Shown: piece by piece, positions 9,001 through 16,199 of the stretch
How positions within the stretch are numbered: the first letter of the stretch is position 1
Layout: each line of letters starts with the position of its first letter
Assembly: GCF_002215215.1 (NCBI RefSeq)
Contig: NZ_CP018632.1
Coordinates: 5,948,501 to 6,012,500, forward strand
Reading direction: 5' to 3'
Source of the DNA: Granulosicoccus antarcticus IMCC3135
GTDB lineage: Bacteria; Pseudomonadota; Gammaproteobacteria; Granulosicoccales; Granulosicoccaceae
Length of the DNA stretch: 64,000 nucleotides
Made by a program: the position numbers and the translations under genes
Notes under the pieces: generated by a model
The model's input: only the letters and a program-made list of their open reading frames with translations
Told to the model about the DNA's origin: nothing
The model's database searches: none

Positions 9001-11282
9001 TTCATCGTGAATATCTCTGTTCCACCATTTCGATCTGATTTAAAAGCGATCTTGCTGCCATCCGGCGAGAACATTGCCTGCTGATCACTGCCGACGTCAT
9101 TCGTCAGGTTCGACTCGTTGATTGTTCCAATCGGTGCGATGCCCAGAACACCACTGCCTGGACCGGTGACAACATAAGCAGAGAGCGGATCGGTGTCCGA
9201 ATCCGTATCGTTGGCAAGCAGTCCGGAAGCTGCGATAATGCTCAGTGTCGTGTTCGCTGGAGCCCTGTAGTTGTCGCCCATCGCAGCAGGCGCAGCGTTT
9301 GCTGTGGCCCCGAACTCAAAGGCGCCTATATCTGCCAGACCATCACGCAACATTCCTCGTTGGTCGATTGAGGGGGTGCCGGACAAATTAGCCGAATCAA
9401 TTGCCGCACTTCCTGTCAACAAAGCATGAGTTCTTGTAGGTCCACCATTGTCATTCAAATTAGAATCAAGCAATGGATCGACTATCTGATCACCACTCCC
9501 GCTTAACCCTGCAGTACCATCACTGTCGATATTAAACCCACCGGATGTCAATGAACCGCTCGCGTTGACGCCATCCGGATTATGAAGAATCGAGTTCGAA
9601 AGGGTTACAATAGTGCTCCCCCCCAAGACATGAATTCCTTCACCGCCACTCACGCCAGAGTTGTGAGCAATGGTCACATTGGTGGCAGTCATGGCTGTTC
9701 TCGTCCACAACCCGTCACCACTGTTCGTCGAACTATCGTTGCCACTGATCGTCACATTCGTCAGCGATGCGCCTGCCGCGCCGAAGTTGTAAATGCCGCC
9801 ACCGTTATTCGACGACGTATTATTGCTGATCGTGCTTTGTTCAATCGTCGCCGACCCACCATCAAGATTGATTCCAGCGCCCCATTTGGCTGTGTTGCCA
9901 TCAACGGAAACATTGTCAATCGTCAGCGTGCCAACACTGAAGATGCCACCGCCTCCAGCAGTCGTGGTGTTACCTTGCACGTCTAGATTCGACAAATTCG
10001 CCGTCGCTCCGGCGTTGAGCACCACGCCACCGCCGGAGCCGCCCCCGGAGTTTCCATCCCTGATGGTGAGATCCTGGATGGTCACATCGCCGCTTTGTAT
10101 ATCAAAGATCCGATCTAATCCTCCACCATTGATGATCGTATCTCCTTGGCCAGCGCCCGTGATTATCAAGTCATGGAGAATATCGAAGTCGCCAGATGCT
10201 GAAAAATCCTCGCCGGATCCACCGATCTGGATGTAGAACGTTTCAGCGCCCATCGACTTCAGATCTATCGTATCGATATCCACGTCCTGATTGGCCGCAA
10301 TAATGGCTTCACGTAGCGAAATTCCGTTGCTACCTGGAGTGTTTATCAAATTGGCGACACTAGAGGTATCCCCACCATCACTAAGGTCATCGTCAACTGT
10401 GTCGACGATAATGGTTGCCAGTACACCGGACCAGGCTTGCGGTCCAGACGATGCAAATGCCGCCGTCTCGACAGCCCCCATCTGATACTCCAGCTCCCAG
10501 TTACCACCCTGTTCGGCATTACCGGTCTGATCAACTGAGGCTGCAACATCAGCACCGGTCAAGGTACTGATGACATCGACCAGAGCCTGGCCTTCAGCAT
10601 CATTGGCCAGATCGCAACCGTAGATCAGAATGTCTCCAGATTCAGCCAGCGCTGCCCCCCAATCATTCAACTGATCGTCATAGCTGTCCACGTTGCTGGA
10701 CGAAAGCGTGCTGCTTCCAAGCTGAACCTGCCCAGCGGCTCCATGTGAAATGATGTGCACCGCATCCAGATCACGATGAGCATTCAAGGCAGTCGTAATC
10801 TGCCCTACTCCATCTGTGGCTGAATCGATCAGATAAACCTGGGTAGTAGCAGGGTCAGCGTCGCGTAACAAATCAGACAGCAACTGCTCTCCGTTGGCTA
10901 CACCTGTGTCGAGAAAAATGATTTCGCGATACAGGGCCTGACTATTATCAAGAGACGAAAGCAGGTCTGTTGCATCCAGACTTTCACTCTCTGGACCAGC
11001 CCCGTTCTCACTCAGTGCCTGAAGAGCCGGTGCCACAAGATCACCAGGGGTGGTGTACGCATCTCCACTTCCCGAGTCAGTATCGACAGGGTCAATAGGT
11101 TGCGGCCCCCACCAATCAGCCGCAACCGTCTGATCCCAATCGGCCTGATGTTGCCCATCGCGGTCAAGTACGCTGAAATCAACACCCAGTGCATCAGCCG
11201 ACAGCAATACGCGTGGCTCCATCACCTCCACGAAAATATCGTTATCAGCAGTGATTTTTATGCACTTGCGCCACGAAAACAT
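1..11282 (-). CDS. giant LEPR-XLL/DUF4347 repetitive surface protein (C-terminus beyond window)
   Basis: The open frame runs from ATG 11282 to the left edge (at least 3760 residues) without a stop. In order it shows: a short basic N-terminus with the LEPR-XLL-like motif VMEPRVLLSADAL (about residues 20-32); a DUF4347 domain (about 118-222, with HIISHG and IYGCDLA); an SLREA motif and Gly/Asn-rich beta-helix ending in a choice-of-anchor-Q-like segment (GGPTRTHALL, DIGAFEF; about 300-660); a cadherin-like domain interrupted by six PD40 blades (about 720-980); one copy of a 123-residue cadherin/Ig-like domain (about 1023-1142); a 320-residue unique stretch; 17 tandem copies of that domain (about 1462-3552); two PKD-like domains; and the start of an SdrB-like domain (ISGTVYEDIDG). 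No classical signal peptide is visible. The start lies 12 bp after the adaptor gene, so it is probably the last or near-last gene of the operon. Inferred role: surface adhesin or matrix protein. Confidence 0.9.
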   Translation of the reverse strand, partial: MFSWRKCIKITADNDIFVEVMEPRVLLSADALGVDFSVLDRDGQHQADWDQTVAADWWGPQPIDPVDTDSGSGDAYTTPGDLVAPALQALSENGAGPESESLDATDLLSSLDNSQALYREIIFLDTGVANGEQLLSDLLRDADPATTQVYLIDSATDGVGQITTALNAHRDLDAVHIISHGAAGQVQLGSSTLSSSNVDSYDDQLNDWGAALAESGDILIYGCDLANDAEGQALVDVISTLTGADVAASVDQTGNAEQGGNWELEYQMGAVETAAFASSGPQAWSGVLATIIVDTVDDDLSDGGDTSSVANLINTPGSNGISLREAIIAANQDVDIDTIDLKSMGAETFYIQIGGSGEDFSASGDFDILHDLIITGAGQGDTIINGGGLDRIFDIQSGDVTIQDLTIRDGNSGGGSGGGVVLNAGATANLSNLDVQGNTTTAGGGGIFSVGTLTIDNVSVDGNTAKWGAGINLDGGSATIEQSTISNNTSSNNGGGIYNFGAAGASLTNVTISGNDSSTNSGDGLWTRTAMTATNVTIAHNSGVSGGEGIHVLGGSTIVTLSNSILHNPDGVNASGSLTSGGFNIDSDGTAGLSGSGDQIVDPLLDSNLNDNGGPTRTHALLTGSAAIDSANLSGTPSIDQRGMLRDGLADIGAFEFGATANAAPAAMGDNYRAPANTTLSIIAASGLLANDTDSDTDPLSAYVVTGPGSGVLGIAPIGTINESNLTNDVGSDQQAMFSPDGSKIAFKSDRNGGTEIFTMNADGSGVFQVTFDGAVAGSPSWSPDGSKLTFFSNQDGDYEIYSINADGTGLAQLTTNGVADDREPNWSPDGTKIVFRSDQDGDNEIYVMDADGTNQVRLTTDAGIDNNPNWSPDGSQIVFTTNRDGNFNIYTMAADGSNLNRVTSDTGNDRAPRFSPDGSRIAFNSDRDGDNEIIVIDTDGSNVIQLTDSIFNDAGPSWSADGTQLVFETTRDGDSEIYVADLLFDGSFTYTPDNGFSGIDTFTYLANDGSLDSNLATATIELNTPPTATNLSSTTSYTEGAASVAIIDIVVTDVDSAEMLTATLTLANIAAGSLSATDGASYTAGTGIWTMTGTVADVNTALTNLVFNPATNNDLDTSIAVSVDDGDEDASGALTGTITLDVIPASYADLLLSSNGLAEDNNTTTFGANDIALFDNPDFELGDGTTGITDGTFSIADSFPENVRAVHYVGTEVTVDTRVGGVSGSYNLQVGQIVLSMRADDSSIITLPTIGAGTIAVNNTDLLVYSPDTGEYEILLQDAIFKSNGSTPANIHAITIVEQNTSIGSGTTLSAGTYILAASDPDIHSNIQTYNDTDRQLDLLLGVDFLGDGSEQIQGIELVENTVSLNGTVLNAGALLVSFTTNNNDPIIVGTVGGTTVSANQTDIVALTVNSTQQDTGAVTDVNAQILFDGSDIGLTIDDSGLPGEINGLALVGDASASNTAPTANNLNSANAYAEGATSVEIADIVVLDDDIGEFIAATLTLANIETGYLSATDGASYNSATGVWAVSGSVAEVNTALANLVFIPTSNNDVDTTISVSIDDGDEDTSGALTGTITLEVTPVNDAPAATNLNSTSAYTEGDASVLIIDIVVSDVDTGEEITATLTLANTAAGSLSETDGAIYTVGTGIWTKTGTVAEVNAALANLVFNPAANNDVDTTISVSIDDGNEDASAALNGTITLEVTPVNDAPAATNLTSTSLYTEGDSSVLITDIVVSDVDTGEEITATLTLANIAAGSLSATDGASYTVGTGIWTKTGTVAEVNTALANLEFNPAANNDVDTTINVSIDDGNEDASAALNGTITLDVTPVNDAPAATNLTSTSAYTEGNASVLITDIVVSDVDTGEEITATLTVANTAAGSLSETDGASYTVGTGIWTKTGTVADVNAALANLEFNPAANNDVDTTISVSIDDGNEDASAALNGTITLDVTPVNDAPAATNLTSTSAYTEGDASVLITTDIVVSDVDTAEQITATLTLANTAAGSLSETDGASYTVGTGIWTRTGTVAEVNTALANLEFNPAANNDVDTTISVSIDDGNEDASAALNGTITLDVTPVNDAPAATNLTSTSLYTEGDASVLITDIVVSDVDTGEEITATLTLADTAAGSLSETDGASYTVGTGIWTKTGTVAEVNAALANLEFNPAANNDVDTTISVSIDDGNEDASGALNGTITLDVTPVNDAPAATNLTSTSAYTEGDASVLITDIVVSDVDTGEEITATLTLANTAAGSLSETDGASYAVGTGIWTKTGTVADVNAALANLVFIPTSNNDVDTTISVSIDDGDEDTSGALTGTITLEVTPVNDAPAATNLNSTSAYTEGDASVLIIDIVVSDVDTGEEITATLTLANTAAGSLSETDGASYAVGTGIWTKTGTVAEVNTALAGLVFSPMTDNDVDTTISVSIDDGDEDTSGALTGTITLEVTPVNDAPAATNLSSTSAYTEGDASVLITDIVVSDVDTGEVITATLTLADTAAGSLSETDGASYAVGTGIWTKTGTVAEVNAALANLEFNPVANNDVDTTISVSIDDGNEDASGALTGTITLEVTPVNDAPAATNLSSTSAYTEGDASVLITDIVVSDVDTGEEITATLTLANIAAGSLSETDGASYTVGTGIWTKTGTVADVNAALANLVFIPTSNNDIDTTISVSIDDGDEDASAALNGTITLEVTPVNDAPAATNLTSTSLYTEGDASVLITDIVVSDVDTGEEITATLTLADTAAGSLSETDGASYTVGTGIWTKTGTVAEVNAALANLEFNPAANNDVDTTISVSIDDGNEDASGALNGTITLDVTPVNDAPAATNLTSTSAYTEGDASVLITDIVVSDVDTGEEITATLTLANTAAGSLSETDGASYAVGTGIWTKTGTVADVNAALANLVFIPTSNNDVDTTISVSIDDGDEDTSGALTGTITLEVTPVNDAPAATNLNSTSAYTEGDASVLIIDIVVSDVDTGEEITATLTLANTAAGSLSETDGASYAVGTGIWTKTGAVAEVNTALANLEFNPVANNDVDTTISVSIDDGNEDASGALNGTITLDVTPVNDAPAATNLTSTSAYTEGDASVLITDIVVSDVDTGEEITATLTLANTAAGSLSATGGASYTVGTGVWSMSGTVADVNAALANLEFNPAANNDVDTTISVSIDDGDEDTSGALTGTITLEVTPVNDAPAATNLTSTSLYTEGDSSVLITDIVVSDVDKGEVITATMTLADTAAGSLSATDGASYTVGTGIWTKTGTVAEVNAALAGLVFSPMTDNDVDTTISVSIEDGDEDTSAALNGTITLDVTPVNDAPAATNLTSTSAYTEGDASVLITDIVVSDVDTAEQITATLTLANTAAGSLSATDGASYTVGTGIWTKTGTVAEVNTALANLEFNPAANNDVDTTISVSIDDGNEDASGALTGTITLEVTPVNDAPAATNLSSTSAYTEGEASVLITDIVVSDVDTAEQITATLTVANTAAGSLSATDGASYIVGTGIWTKTGTVAEVNAALANLEFNPVANNDIDTMISVSIDDGNEDASAALNGTITLEVTPVNDVPHSSAGGSYTISEGDDLTLDASSSNDSDGSIIQYKWDLNNDLNYDDFISVTDSPTITWNTLVSMGLDDGDVGGRNHTIGLQVIDDLGATHESTTTLIIENVAPTLTTTGTGSVIVGNSYTLSLSAVDPGNDVITSWTINWGDGEIQAFAGNPSSVSHTYTEVGFTYNILASAIDKDGTHLQNEIPAHQVTVVGLSISGTVYEDIDG
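2262..3224. repeat. 963-bp perfect duplication, copy A
   Basis: Line-by-line comparison shows every base from 2262 to 3224 identical to 4107-5069. The offset is 1845 bp, exactly five 369-bp units. The flanking bases differ at once (2261 c versus 4106 t; 3225 c versus 5070 g). Neighbouring units show many substitutions, so this is a recent block duplication or gene conversion inside the array. Confidence 0.9.
4107..5069. repeat. 963-bp perfect duplication, copy B
   Basis: Second copy of the block at 2262-3224, five repeat units away. It lies in phase with the protein repeat, so the reading frame is unaffected. Confidence 0.9.
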
Positions 11283-11294
11283 TAACTATCCATG

Positions 11295-12149
11295 TTATTT
11301 GACTAGCTCCAGATTCTCGAACTCCAAATGCACACGGCACTTGACCCCAGCAGGGATAGCTTCATCAGGGTTGGACAATTCAAGACGGGCACCAAAAGTG
11401 CCACTGCCCGCATCACCCATCGGGTCAACAAGAATGACGGTTGCCTTCAGCGCGTTCGCCTGAGACAGTTCGGGGATAATGCTGCCTGACATACCCGCCT
11501 TGATCTTGCCAAAAAGACGCATGGGCAGAATCGCCTCAACATGCAGCGGATCCAGCTTTACGATACGTAGCAGTGGTTGATCATCGACGTATTCCCCCGG
11601 ATCACTCAGACGCGCCGCAACCAGGCCGTCTATCGAGCTACGGATACGGCGACGATCAAGTGCCGTTTTGGCCCGAGACAGTTCGAGTTCATACAGCTCC
11701 ATGTCATCCCTGGCCTGCAAAACGCGCCATGCCGCCAGATCCGCATCTGCGGTAGCGCTGTCTCGATCATGAACCGAAGCAGCCTTTACAGCGACCAGTG
11801 AGGAAAGCCTTTCCTCAGTTCGCTTATCATTCTCAAAAGCGGCCTTGCGCAGACCGACTTCGGTGTAGGTTTCAGCACGCAAGTTGGCAATCGACAGATT
11901 GGATTCTTCGAGTCGTGAATCCAGCGATGCCACGATTTGCCCGGCACTCACTCTGTCGCCCCGATCTACCAACACCTCGCGCAACTGACCGGACTCAGGG
12001 CTACCCAGATCAACGATCTGTGAAGGCGTCATAACGCAGTCGAAACTGGCAGTTGTCTCTTCAACTGTCCATGCCGTTGTATAGATGACCAGTAGGGCAG
12101 CCGTCAGACCACACTGCCCTCCCCTGCGTACTTTGCTCATAGTGCTCAC
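11295..12149 (-). CDS. HlyD/RND-type periplasmic adaptor (membrane fusion protein)
   Basis: The 284-residue protein has an N-terminal hydrophobic segment (about residues 13-27, signal anchor). A lipoyl-like half motif follows (SGQLREVLVDRGDRVSAGQI, about 49-68), then an alpha-helical hairpin rich in Glu, Arg and Ala (about 75-165), the second lipoyl half (RSSIDGLVAARLSDPGEYV) and a beta-barrel region. This is the architecture of membrane fusion proteins that bridge inner-membrane transporters and outer-membrane channels. It is short for the family. It sits 64 bp after the M50/HlyD gene and 12 bp before the giant protein gene, so it is probably cotranscribed and dedicated to that protein. An alternative ATG lies at codon 4. 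Confidence 0.85.
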   Translation of the reverse strand: MSTMSKVRRGGQCGLTAALLVIYTTAWTVEETTASFDCVMTPSQIVDLGSPESGQLREVLVDRGDRVSAGQIVASLDSRLEESNLSIANLRAETYTEVGLRKAAFENDKRTEERLSSLVAVKAASVHDRDSATADADLAAWRVLQARDDMELYELELSRAKTALDRRRIRSSIDGLVAARLSDPGEYVDDQPLLRIVKLDPLHVEAILPMRLFGKIKAGMSGSIIPELSQANALKATVILVDPMGDAGSGTFGARLELSNPDEAIPAGVKCRVHLEFENLELVK

Positions 12150-12213
12150 AGTGCTAGTTGGAACTTCACCTAATCTAACGGCGAGACAATCACTTTCTAC
12201 AGAGAACGAAGTG

Positions 12214-14394
12214 TTATACGGGATCGAGTTTTTTACTAATCATGCGTTTTACCTCATCAATCCATCGAGGCAGTAGTGGCTGGGAGCTGTGCTGGAACCG
12301 CACCGAGGCACGACTGCCCACATAGCGCCCTCGAGCACTGAACGGGATAGTGATATCGAATGCAAATACGCGCTCGAGCACAGTAGTTCCACGCTCATCC
12401 CGAGCATCAACCTGAATGGCGCCGCCTGATCTGCTGCCAAGAGCCGCATTGGGTAGCTGATCAGACGCTAACGGGACTTCTCGCAACAATGTTCCGGGCG
12501 ATATCCGCCCGCTGCGTTCAGCCAGGCGCACCTCGATGTTGCCTGAACCTTCACGAATACGACTGGCATCTTTCTGCGTGGCCACAACCCGTATTACGAC
12601 ATCGGCTTGATTCGCCAGATAAGCCAGCATGTCACCTTGATGGATAAATCGCCCTTCCCGGTCGTGACCAAAAGGTACCTGCAACGTACCCATCCCCGGG
12701 CTGCGTACTACTAGTCCAGCCTCACGCTGGCGCAGTTGTAACAGATCCGCTTTTGCCTCTGTCAATCGTTCCGCGTGGATATCGCGAGCCACACGTTGGT
12801 CGAAACCTGCCAGATCATGTCGTGTTTGAAGTTCAAACACTCGAGCTTGCAATACATCAATATCAGCTTTCAGGGGCGCGTTAGTCAGCACGAACAGAAC
12901 ATCTCCACGCTCTACTGACGTTTCATCAGCCACTGTCTGGGTTTGCAAAAAACCATCAACTTCGGCACGAACCACGGCATGATCAGGTAGCAGTACCACT
13001 CCGTCAACGACGGTACTGGACGGGAAGGAAGCCAACGTCAGCAGCCCGGCAAATACACTAAACCCGCCTGCCAGCAATCCCACGGCTCGAACTCGTCGAC
13101 CTGTCAGCGCAGGACTGAACATCAGGTAATGAAACTGCCGAACCAGCGGTACCAGCAATTGTATGCTCAAGAGCCAGATGGCCATCAGTGCGCCCAACAC
13201 CGGCACAGATACCATCAAAAATAGTGCTATACCGATACTGACACCCGTTCGATAGACTAAGGCAGCTACGCCATAGAATGCAAACCAGCGGCGCTCCCTC
13301 GTCGTCAGTGAAGCAGGTTTCTGCGTGTCCGCCCCCAGCACATAACGTCTGAATAGATACACATGGTATTGAGAGGCACGACTGGATAGATTGGGGATCT
13401 CGATAGCATCCGCCAGGACATAGTAACCATCGAACCGCAGTAACGGATTCCCATTGAAGAGCAAGGTCGACACCCCGCCAATCAACATGATCGCGAATGC
13501 TGAGTCCCGTAACAGCCCATCATCAACATGCAGCCAGACAAAGAGAGCCACCGATGCTAAGAACACCTCTACCATGATTCCGGCAGCCCCCACCAGCATG
13601 CGTCGGTATTTGTCGGCGAACACCGATGCAGCAGAGGCATCGACATAGGGAACGGGTAGAAAAACCAGCAGCGTTATTCCCATCTCATTAACAGCAGCGC
13701 CACCGGATTTGGCGGCAAAGCAATGGCCGAGCTCATGCAATCCCTTGACGATGGGGTACACACAGACCAGTAGCACCCACTGGCCTGGGTCATCAAGACG
13801 CTGGGCGCCATACGTCGTTAAAGCATCCCATTGCATCAACGCCTGTGAGCCTGCGTAAAGACTGATTCCCAGCCATACAAACAAAAACAGCGGTTGGAAC
13901 AACCAGGCAATCCAGGGAAAACTGCGTGTCAGAAATTGATCCGGGTTCAACAAACAGAACCTTGGCGATATCAGACGCATCCATCGTGCAAGTTGCCTGC
14001 GTCGACGTTCTTCCTGATGCTGTTCGACAAGTGTTGCGACCTCACGCGGTTTATCTGATTCCACCATTCCGGCGGCCTGAAGCTGGGTTATTGTACTGAT
14101 GATTTCGTGTTGCCGAATCGGTGTCAGCTCTTGGCTTGTTGTAGACAATGCGCATACCTGCTCCAGTGTGCGCTGTCCGTCCATCTTCTCAAGCAGCTGG
14201 AAAACCCCCTGACTCAAACGCAATTGCTGCAGGTTGAAAGCATTGCGCAGCAAGTACGAATTACTTCCACCGTAGTTCAGTGTATCTACTGATACGCAAT
14301 CGCAAAGAACAAAACGTAGCCCTGCCATACACTGCCACAATGGGTTTGGCAGATCGGTAGAAACAGCGCCATTTTTCACGGCCACAGGCGCCAT
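12214..14394 (-). CDS. PqqD-like / site-2 protease (M50) / HlyD-type fusion membrane protein
   Basis: Multi-pass inner-membrane metalloprotease fused to an adaptor-like domain. Residue numbers count from a longer possible start at 14439; I prefer ATG 14394 (codon 16), because the longer form overlaps the upstream gene by 64 bp. Seen: a PqqD/RRE-like winged-helix region (about 60-130, LLEKMDGQRTLEQV); transmembrane helices from about 175; the zinc motif HELGH at 235-239; the second M50 motif NPLLRFDGYY at 331-340, whose Asp would be the third ligand; more membrane helices to about 470; then a lipoyl/coiled-coil HlyD-type region (VVRAEVDGFLQT, about 490 onward). Related M50 proteins accompany peptide export or maturation systems. 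Here the likely client is the giant protein encoded downstream. Substrate and cleavage are unknown. Confidence 0.85.
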   Translation of the reverse strand: MAPVAVKNGAVSTDLPNPLWQCMAGLRFVLCDCVSVDTLNYGGSNSYLLRNAFNLQQLRLSQGVFQLLEKMDGQRTLEQVCALSTTSQELTPIRQHEIISTITQLQAAGMVESDKPREVATLVEQHQEERRRRQLARWMRLISPRFCLLNPDQFLTRSFPWIAWLFQPLFLFVWLGISLYAGSQALMQWDALTTYGAQRLDDPGQWVLLVCVYPIVKGLHELGHCFAAKSGGAAVNEMGITLLVFLPVPYVDASAASVFADKYRRMLVGAAGIMVEVFLASVALFVWLHVDDGLLRDSAFAIMLIGGVSTLLFNGNPLLRFDGYYVLADAIEIPNLSSRASQYHVYLFRRYVLGADTQKPASLTTRERRWFAFYGVAALVYRTGVSIGIALFLMVSVPVLGALMAIWLLSIQLLVPLVRQFHYLMFSPALTGRRVRAVGLLAGGFSVFAGLLTLASFPSSTVVDGVVLLPDHAVVRAEVDGFLQTQTVADETSVERGDVLFVLTNAPLKADIDVLQARVFELQTRHDLAGFDQRVARDIHAERLTEAKADLLQLRQREAGLVVRSPGMGTLQVPFGHDREGRFIHQGDMLAYLANQADVVIRVVATQKDASRIREGSGNIEVRLAERSGRISPGTLLREVPLASDQLPNAALGSRSGGAIQVDARDERGTTVLERVFAFDITIPFSARGRYVGSRASVRFQHSSQPLLPRWIDEVKRMISKKLDPV

Positions 14395-16175
14395 AGTTGT
14401 AAACGCAACCAATCCGTCAAATCGTGCGTCCAGATCCACCAGCGACGATGCTCACCCACGACAATCTTTGCAACGCCCTGCATGCCAGGGCGCAAGCCTA
14501 GCAAAGTCTCTTGCAACGCAGCTTCGACCCGGAATGCAGGTTCAATTGTTTCTACTGGCGCCATCGTACTGATGCCACTGACAGTGAACCGAACGGTATC
14601 TCTTGGGAGCGCGGACAGCGTCAGTAAGCCCTGCTGCCCCACTTTGACTTCGGCGATATCCTTGTCGCTCACTTTCATTACTATTTGATATTCATCCAGA
14701 GGGGCAATCTGGAACAACAAATCGCCGCGCTGGACAGGTACTCCGAGCGAGCGACTCCAGTCCCCTGATATCACCAACCCACCCAGTGGGGCGCGTAATT
14801 CCGTACGTGACAATTGGTCCTGCACCAGAGACAATTTTGCTTGAGCCTGCTCAAGTTGTGCCTCGAATATTTTTGCCTTTCCATGATCGAGTGTGGCAAC
14901 AGCCTGCCGATGCTGCTCGGCTAGCTCGCCTTGCTCGGCACGCAGCCTGCGACGCTCTCCAAGCAGCTCACGATCATCGAGCCGAGCCAGCAGGTCTCCT
15001 TCAGCAACCTGTTGTCCTGCCCGCGCTCTGGCATCAAGAATATAGCCCTCAAACGGGGCTATCACGGCCCTTTGCACCGTTCCTTCGAGAGTTGCCGACG
15101 CAGGTACCCGATACTCTCCGTCACTTTGTGCAAACAGCACAAGAAGCAACACAAAAACCATCAGACCTATTCGCTTTTGACGCCCATTCACATCCAGCAA
15201 TTGCTGAATGCCTTCGTGACAAAGAGCCTTGAGTCGATGCAACCAGGGCCGCTTCTGTTCACGATGTAGCTCAAGCAATGGAGCAACGATCGTAGCACCC
15301 TCCTCGCATACCGCTCGTCGACTACTCTCATGACTGAATCCGTTGGCAAACTCAAAGCAGATAACCAATGGATTGCACAAACCTTGAAGGATCGGCACAC
15401 AAAAAACACCGGATAAACTACCGGATTCCACTAACCGGCGCTGTTGAGGAAATTCACCTGTATCGTTATCAGAATTCGAGCAGCTTACGGTGCTTCCATG
15501 TTGCAAGGCCTCGGTCATGGCACTCTCGATAGATTTCACACGAGTACTGCGAAAATCCAGTTCACCCAGCTCTGAAATCGTATCCAGTTTCACGCCATTT
15601 TCAGTCGAGTACCCTAATGCTACTCGGGTACAGGCAGTACGGACCCGCAACAGTGCTAGTACGACTGTCACTGTATCGCGGTAGTCTTTTTGGGCCATGC
15701 CCGTCTGGATCAATCGTTTGTAGCCTTCCGACTCTGGCTCTTCATCGCGCTGCTCTAAAGCAAGATTGAGCCAGGACTCACCCCATTTGAGTAACTGCAG
15801 GACTGCAGCCTGTCTATCCGGCGGGGCTTTGACTTCCACAACCAGTGCACCGTCTGCATGCTCGCCCAGCTGCATTGGACAGGCGATACGCAATATCGTC
15901 GCACCATCCTCTTTTGAAATACTCGTACCGGTTACCGGCGCGCCAGAGCGTCGCGCCAATTGTGCGGCGAGGGACAGCTCAACTGTTGAGTCCAAATTGT
16001 CCGGGTAGCTAACCGTTAGACCACCAGGCAGCACCCCTGCCCCGTGAAGATCGATATAGGCATGCTGCAACCCAGATATCAGTTGGCTCTGTAGAGCAAA
16101 CCAAGACCTGATGAAGGGTTCGGAAATGATCATGCCAAGGTCATCTTTAGACAGTTGTCTGCACGTGTACGACAT
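14376..16175 (-). CDS. GAF-like domain plus HlyD-type membrane protein
   Basis: A 599-residue protein from ATG 16175; a TTG six codons earlier (16193) is the alternative. The first roughly 310 residues are soluble and GAF-like in their spacing of hydrophobic strands (PILQGLCNPLVICFEFANGF), which suggests a cytoplasmic sensory or regulatory region. A single membrane segment follows (IGLMVFVLLLVLFAQ). The periplasmic part then shows a split lipoyl motif (VIAPFEGYILDARARAGQQV and ELRAPLGGLVISGDW), a helical hairpin and a beta-barrel ending in GLRPGMQGVAKI. It overlaps the M50 gene by 19 bp, so the two are translationally linked. Function is inferred: it may form an adaptor hetero-oligomer with the HlyD part of the M50 protein. 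Confidence 0.75.
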   Translation of the reverse strand: MSYTCRQLSKDDLGMIISEPFIRSWFALQSQLISGLQHAYIDLHGAGVLPGGLTVSYPDNLDSTVELSLAAQLARRSGAPVTGTSISKEDGATILRIACPMQLGEHADGALVVEVKAPPDRQAAVLQLLKWGESWLNLALEQRDEEPESEGYKRLIQTGMAQKDYRDTVTVVLALLRVRTACTRVALGYSTENGVKLDTISELGELDFRSTRVKSIESAMTEALQHGSTVSCSNSDNDTGEFPQQRRLVESGSLSGVFCVPILQGLCNPLVICFEFANGFSHESSRRAVCEEGATIVAPLLELHREQKRPWLHRLKALCHEGIQQLLDVNGRQKRIGLMVFVLLLVLFAQSDGEYRVPASATLEGTVQRAVIAPFEGYILDARARAGQQVAEGDLLARLDDRELLGERRRLRAEQGELAEQHRQAVATLDHGKAKIFEAQLEQAQAKLSLVQDQLSRTELRAPLGGLVISGDWSRSLGVPVQRGDLLFQIAPLDEYQIVMKVSDKDIAEVKVGQQGLLTLSALPRDTVRFTVSGISTMAPVETIEPAFRVEAALQETLLGLRPGMQGVAKIVVGEHRRWWIWTHDLTDWLRLQLWRLWP

Positions 16176-16199
16176 CCTGAAGCAGGAAAACAATTCCTA

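Noticed and set aside
14395-14439. Fifteen extra N-terminal codons of the M50 gene
   Set aside because: They overlap the upstream HlyD-type gene by 64 bp in total and carry no domain signal; ATG 14394 is preferred.
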